Below, piece after piece: positions 7,273 to 9,757 of a DNA stretch of 9,757 bases. A program made the translations under genes and the position numbers. The notes under the pieces are model-generated. The model was not told where the DNA came from, ran no database searches, and saw only the letters and a list, made by a program, of their open reading frames with translations. Origin of the DNA: Syntrophaceae bacterium UBA5619 (GTDB lineage Bacteria; Desulfobacterota; Syntrophia; Syntrophales; UBA5619); contig DIKL01000125.1 in NCBI GenBank assembly GCA_002424545.1, forward strand, positions 1 through 9,757. Direction: 5' to 3'. Each line of letters starts with the position of its first letter. The first letter of the stretch is position 1.

Positions 7273-8610
7273 TCACGGCGCCGGGGGAACCATCATCGTC
7301 ATGGCCCAGAGCGCATGGAGCCGGTTGGACGTCCGGACCGTTTCCCCCTCCAGCTCCTCGCCGGGATGCAGGGTCGTGATGGCCGCCTGACCGACGATGA
7401 CTTTCTGCTGGACACGGCCTTTGCGGTCCCGGGCCTTGACGGACCAGAAGTTGTGAAACACCAGAATCTCGTCCTGGACGCTGCCGACGTACAGCATGAT
7501 GTGGCCCGGTTCCCACAGCAGGGTCAGGAAGGGGATGCCCCTCGACAGAATCTGCTCCTTCCTGACCTCCGGCCTGAGCCGCTTCAGATTGATGACCCCG
7601 CCCCCCTGACGGGCCTGTTCGGAGGAGTTGCGGGGCAGCCAGATTCCAAACGGGGCAAAGAGATCCCTCAGGGTCGCCGAACAGTCCCTGCTGCCGTTCA
7701 GGCCGCCCCAGCCATAGGGCTCACGGATCAACTCGTTGATCTGCCCGGCGATGTTCCGCGGCGTCAGCGGCAGAGGTTTTCTGGCGACCGGACCTGAAGC
7801 CACGAAGGCCAATCGGGTGACGGCCTCGCGCTTTTCGTTCGCCACCGTCACGAGAACCTCCCAGCCGTCGTCCCGGGCCTTCGCCAGGGGGAACATCGCC
7901 CCGAGGGGCGCATGAAAGAGGAACATCCCGTCGGCCGCCCCGTACACGGGGACCGCGTCGCGGAGGATCGTCACGTAGGGTCCCCGCTCCCAGGCCCGGA
8001 TGCCCGCCTCGCTCATCCGGGCAACATCCTCCGCCGGAATCCAGCCGACGACCCAGGCCGTTTCCACCAACAGCCAGTCCTTGTCGCGCGTCGCGTGCAC
8101 CACGTAAACCGGTGTGTTGACCGGCAGGGCCGTCTGCTGGAAGAGATCGAACGGATAGCCGTTCAACCCCCCGAAGCGCGGCCTTTTCGTCGGCAAAACC
8201 CGGACGTCCGCCGGCCGAATCGTCATCCCCGGATAGCCGGCATTCGGATAGGTCTCGAACCGGGCCAGGGTCCTGAGTTCGTCGATCCATTCGGGCGTGT
8301 GGGGGCGTCCGTTTTCCGCATAGCCCGGCGCCTTCCGGTACCGCTTGAAAGACCGATCGACCTCGTCGACGCCATGCCGGGGTTGCGTCTGGCGCCAGGG
8401 GGAAAGAAACTGCTCGTTGTACCGGGCGTCCAGGCGTTCCTGATCTTCCGCGGTGGCGGCGGGCTGCGCCTCGCTTGCGGGGGAGAGATAGGCGCGCGCA
8501 TCCTGCGGGAGGGTGCGGAGGTCCCGGATGGTCTCGGCCGCGTCGCTCCACCCGCACCCCGCGATCAGCGCCAGAACGACAAGCGGTACGATCCCCCTGA
8601 TCTTGAGCAT
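7273..8610 (-). CDS. NlpC/P60-family SH3-domain lipoprotein (cell-wall peptidase)
   Basis: A 445-residue exported lipoprotein. The start ATG 8610 is set by GGAGGAG just before it and by a promoter whose -35 box lies over the longer GTG start at 8667. The signal peptide MLKIRGIVPLVVLALIAGC carries a lipobox IAGC with Cys19 as the lipidated residue. Residues about 60-130 fit the N-terminal NlpC/P60 helper domain, about 130-275 hold two SH3b-like repeats (WLLVETAWVVGWIPAEDV at 179-196; GWEVLVTVAN at 249-258), and about 285-430 is the papain-like NlpC/P60 domain. The catalytic residues are Cys310 (SRDCSATLRDLF), His370 (PGHIMLYVG) and His386 (FHNFW) as the third polar residue. The preceding YGWGG (299-303) is the usual lead-in. 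Enzymes of this type cut D-glutamyl/diaminopimelate bonds in peptidoglycan peptides. It should sit in the envelope, inner or outer membrane anchored. Divergent from the selenoprotein-htrA pair. Confidence 0.9.
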   Translation of the reverse strand: MLKIRGIVPLVVLALIAGCGWSDAAETIRDLRTLPQDARAYLSPASEAQPAATAEDQERLDARYNEQFLSPWRQTQPRHGVDEVDRSFKRYRKAPGYAENGRPHTPEWIDELRTLARFETYPNAGYPGMTIRPADVRVLPTKRPRFGGLNGYPFDLFQQTALPVNTPVYVVHATRDKDWLLVETAWVVGWIPAEDVARMSEAGIRAWERGPYVTILRDAVPVYGAADGMFLFHAPLGAMFPLAKARDDGWEVLVTVANEKREAVTRLAFVASGPVARKPLPLTPRNIAGQINELIREPYGWGGLNGSRDCSATLRDLFAPFGIWLPRNSSEQARQGGGVINLKRLRPEVRKEQILSRGIPFLTLLWEPGHIMLYVGSVQDEILVFHNFWSVKARDRKGRVQQKVIVGQAAITTLHPGEELEGETVRTSNRLHALWAMTMMVPPAP

Positions 8611-8643
8611 GATCTCCTCCAAAAGCCGGCACTGGTGGCGGGC

Positions 8644-8672
8644 ACTATATGCGGTTGCCCGGCGCACGTCAA
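8644..8672 (-). promoter_or_regulatory. Strong sigma70-like promoter for the lipoprotein gene
   Basis: On the minus strand TTGACG (8672-8667) and TATAGT (8649-8644) are separated by exactly 17 nt; each matches consensus at 5 of 6 positions. Transcription would start near 8637, giving a leader of about 27 nt that carries the GGAGGAG ribosome site. This rules out the upstream GTG at 8667 as the start codon. Confidence 0.7.
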
Positions 8673-8726
8673 GTGCCGGCCGCCTGAGGCGCGGGCGGAT
8701 TTTCTGTGGCGGAAAGAAAAAAAGAT

Positions 8727-8735
8727 TGGTATAAA
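8727..8735 (+). promoter_or_regulatory. Candidate extended -10 promoter for the selenoprotein-htrA unit
   Basis: TGGTATAAA (8727-8735) has the extended -10 form TGnTATAAt within an A-rich stretch (8711-8746) in otherwise GC-rich DNA. No clear -35 box is seen at the normal spacing. Transcription would begin near 8742, about 75 nt before the selenoprotein ATG. Confidence 0.4.
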
Positions 8736-8816
8736 AAAGGAAAAAATGGCGCTGTGCGTCTTTCCCGTGCGGGAGGACAGGATCATCCCGGGGATGGACC
8801 GCGCCCGGGGACCCCG

Positions 8817-9023
8817 ATGTCGGAAAAGGTCATCATCTACGGAAAGGCGGGCTGACCCTACACCCAAAAGGCCAGGTCGGCCTACGGGGAGCGCGCCGTC
8901 TATGTCGATGTCCGACGGGACGCGGAGCGGATGCAGGACATGCTCCGGCATTCCGGCGGCCGTCGGGAGGTGCCGGTCATCGTGGAAGGGTCCAGGGTCG
9001 TGATCGGATTCGGCGGGGCCTGA
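8817..9023 (+). CDS. Glutaredoxin-like selenoprotein (in-frame TGA = Sec13)
   Basis: A 68-residue protein, start ATG 8817, stop TGA 9021-9023, with an internal TGA at 8853-8855 read as selenocysteine (U13). The sequence reads MSEKVIIYGKAG-U-PYTQKARSAYGE and so on: a beta strand VIIYG, then U-P-Y-T exactly where glutaredoxins have C-P-Y-C, a helix, strand AVYVDVRRD (27-35), the cis-proline motif EVPVIV (51-56), and a final VVIGFGG (61-67). This is a complete, minimal thioredoxin fold with one Sec and no resolving Cys, so it would work by a monothiol-like selenol mechanism in the cytosol; the reductant is unknown. After the TGA 47 of 55 codons end in G or C, as in the neighbouring genes, so the frame is under coding pressure on both sides. 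A SECIS hairpin follows (see 8863-8888). It resembles the Uxx-type glutaredoxin-like (seleno)proteins found in anaerobes. The ribosome site is weak (GGGGA, 5 nt upstream). It is 48 nt ahead of htrA. Sec decoding factors are not in the window. Confidence 0.88.
8863..8888 (+). promoter_or_regulatory. Bacterial SECIS element
   Basis: Inside the coding sequence, AGGCC (8869-8873) pairs with GGCCT (8879-8883) around the five-base loop AGGTC (8874-8878). After a small internal loop, CCC (8863-8865) can pair with GGG (8886-8888). The loop begins 18 nt after the TGA, within the window in which the SelB factor recognises bacterial SECIS hairpins, and has G at its second position. The loop closely resembles the AGGUCU loop of the known E. 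coli fdhF SECIS. Its role is to bring SelB with Sec-tRNA to the UGA. Confidence 0.82.
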
Positions 9024-9071
9024 GGGGTCTGAAGCCGATCGGGCACCGGCGTCGAAGAGGAGAGGAACACC

Positions 9072-9757
9072 ATGGAACGGACGGAACGGGTTTTTCGACT
9101 TTTCAGGATCGTTTTGTTTGCCGCAGGCCTGCTTCTGCTCACCGGAGGATTCGTCGCCCCGTCCGCGGGATGGGGGCCGGCCTGGGCCCTGTCCTTCGGA
9201 AAGGCCGATACGGCGGGCGCCCCCGCGTCTTTTGCCGACCTGGCGGAGAAGCTCCGCCCCACGGTCGTCAACATCTCGACCACCAAGGTGCTCAAGGGCC
9301 GGCAGATGGGCCCGATGGGGGGCGAGATGCCCTTCGGGCGCTTTTTCGGCAACGACGAGTTTTTCCGGCGCTTCTTCGGCGACCTGCCGGAGCGTGAATT
9401 CAAGCAGAAGAGTCTGGGCTCCGGATTCATCATTTCCGAGGACGGCTACATCTTCACCAATCACCATGTGGTGGAAAAGGCCGACAAGATCCTGGTGAAA
9501 CTGGCCGACGGCAAGGAGTACGAGGCGGACGTCAAGGGACGGGACGCCAATACCGATCTTGCCCTCATCAAGATCGATTCCCCGGGAAAACTGCCGTACG
9601 CGCATCTGGGGAATTCCGACCAGGCGCGGATCGGCGACTGGGTTTTCGCCATCGGCAATCCGTTCGGTCTCGACCACACGATCACGGCGGGAATCATCAG
9701 CGCCAAGGGGCGGGTCATCGGCGCCGGTCCCTATGACAATTTCATCCAGACCGACGC
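9072..9757 (+). CDS. htrA: HtrA/DegP-family periplasmic serine protease (5' part)
   Basis: The first 228 residues of a Deg/Do family protease; the frame is still open at the window edge. The ATG at 9072 has AGGAGAGG 6 nt upstream. A signal peptide (basic [12 protein letters not shown], hydrophobic about 13-30, likely cleavage after the AWA stretch near residue 39) sends it to the periplasm. The trypsin-like domain starts at about 52 ([16 protein letters not shown]), followed by the Gly/Phe-rich LA-loop-like segment (79-110) typical of this family. Catalytic His132 is in TNHHVV, Asp162 in [10 protein letters not shown]; the GNSGGP serine and the PDZ domains lie beyond the window. HtrA proteins degrade or refold damaged envelope proteins. 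It is probably cotranscribed with the selenoprotein 48 nt upstream, since I see no terminator between them. Confidence 0.93.
   Translation, partial: MERTERVFRLFRIVLFAAGLLLLTGGFVAPSAGWGPAWALSFGKADTAGAPASFADLAEKLRPTVVNISTTKVLKGRQMGPMGGEMPFGRFFGNDEFFRRFFGDLPEREFKQKSLGSGFIISEDGYIFTNHHVVEKADKILVKLADGKEYEADVKGRDANTDLALIKIDSPGKLPYAHLGNSDQARIGDWVFAIGNPFGLDHTITAGIISAKGRVIGAGPYDNFIQTD

Noticed and set aside
8746..9003. A second ATG frame (8746) with AAGGA before it, covering the selenoprotein region in another frame
   Set aside because: The product is Arg/Pro/Ser-rich with no recognisable fold and overlaps the well-supported selenoprotein. The start would lie only a few bases from the predicted transcript 5' end.
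7912..9003. Long plus-strand open frame of 363 codons opposite the lipoprotein gene
   Set aside because: It is a shadow of the minus-strand NlpC/P60 gene plus the selenoprotein region. The composition is Arg/Pro/Gly-rich with no domain, as expected from GC-rich antisense frames.
1..9757. CRISPR arrays, tRNA/rRNA genes, insertion sequences or prophage parts
   Set aside because: No regularly spaced repeats, no cloverleaf or rRNA-like stretches, no transposase or integrase motifs and no terminal inverted repeats were seen on either strand.

Overview
The window is GC-rich (roughly 60%) DNA with bacterial gene organisation. The mix of genes suggests a Desulfobacterota (deltaproteobacterial, Syntrophales/Desulfuromonadales-like) genome: an NfnB/GltA-type oxidoreductase, a PilZ/HD-GYP c-di-GMP pair, a B12-type radical SAM enzyme, a NlpC/P60 lipoprotein, an HtrA protease and a tiny selenocysteine-coding glutaredoxin. 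The taxonomic call is inference from gene content and protein style; no marker gene is present.

Layout: (1) 1-255, the 3' end of a plus-strand gltA/nfnB-type flavoprotein subunit. (2) 256-500, a gap with a strong sigma70-like promoter (271-300) and a G/C-rich leader of about 190 nt containing competing hairpins. (3) 501-4870, a two-gene, 4-bp-overlapping c-di-GMP unit: a large PilZ protein with a GNAT-like C-terminal half, then a membrane V4R-like/GAF/PAS/HD-GYP phosphodiesterase. (4) 4882-5709, a convergent minus-strand class I SAM methyltransferase. (5) 5898-7241, a divergent plus-strand B12-binding radical SAM enzyme. (6) 7273-8610, a convergent minus-strand lipoprotein cell-wall peptidase (SH3 + NlpC/P60) with its own good promoter. 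(7) 8817-9023, a 68-codon plus-strand selenoprotein gene whose in-frame TGA replaces the first Cys of the glutaredoxin active site and is followed by a well-formed bacterial SECIS hairpin. (8) 9072 to the end, the 5' part of an HtrA/DegP-family protease.

The highlight is item 7. An ordinary ORF search misses it because TGA is read as stop. The evidence is a glutaredoxin-like protein continuous across the TGA (U-P-Y-T, then a cis-Pro VPV motif), unchanged codon bias on both sides, and a hairpin whose AGGTC loop lies 18 nt after the TGA, much like the known fdhF SECIS of E. coli.

The genes fall into functional blocks rather than one pathway. The PilZ and HD-GYP genes probably form one c-di-GMP receiver/degrader module. 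The selenoprotein, HtrA and divergent lipoprotein genes share a 206-bp promoter region and may reflect thiol and envelope stress upkeep. The methyltransferase and radical SAM genes are divergent, with no clear shared pathway.
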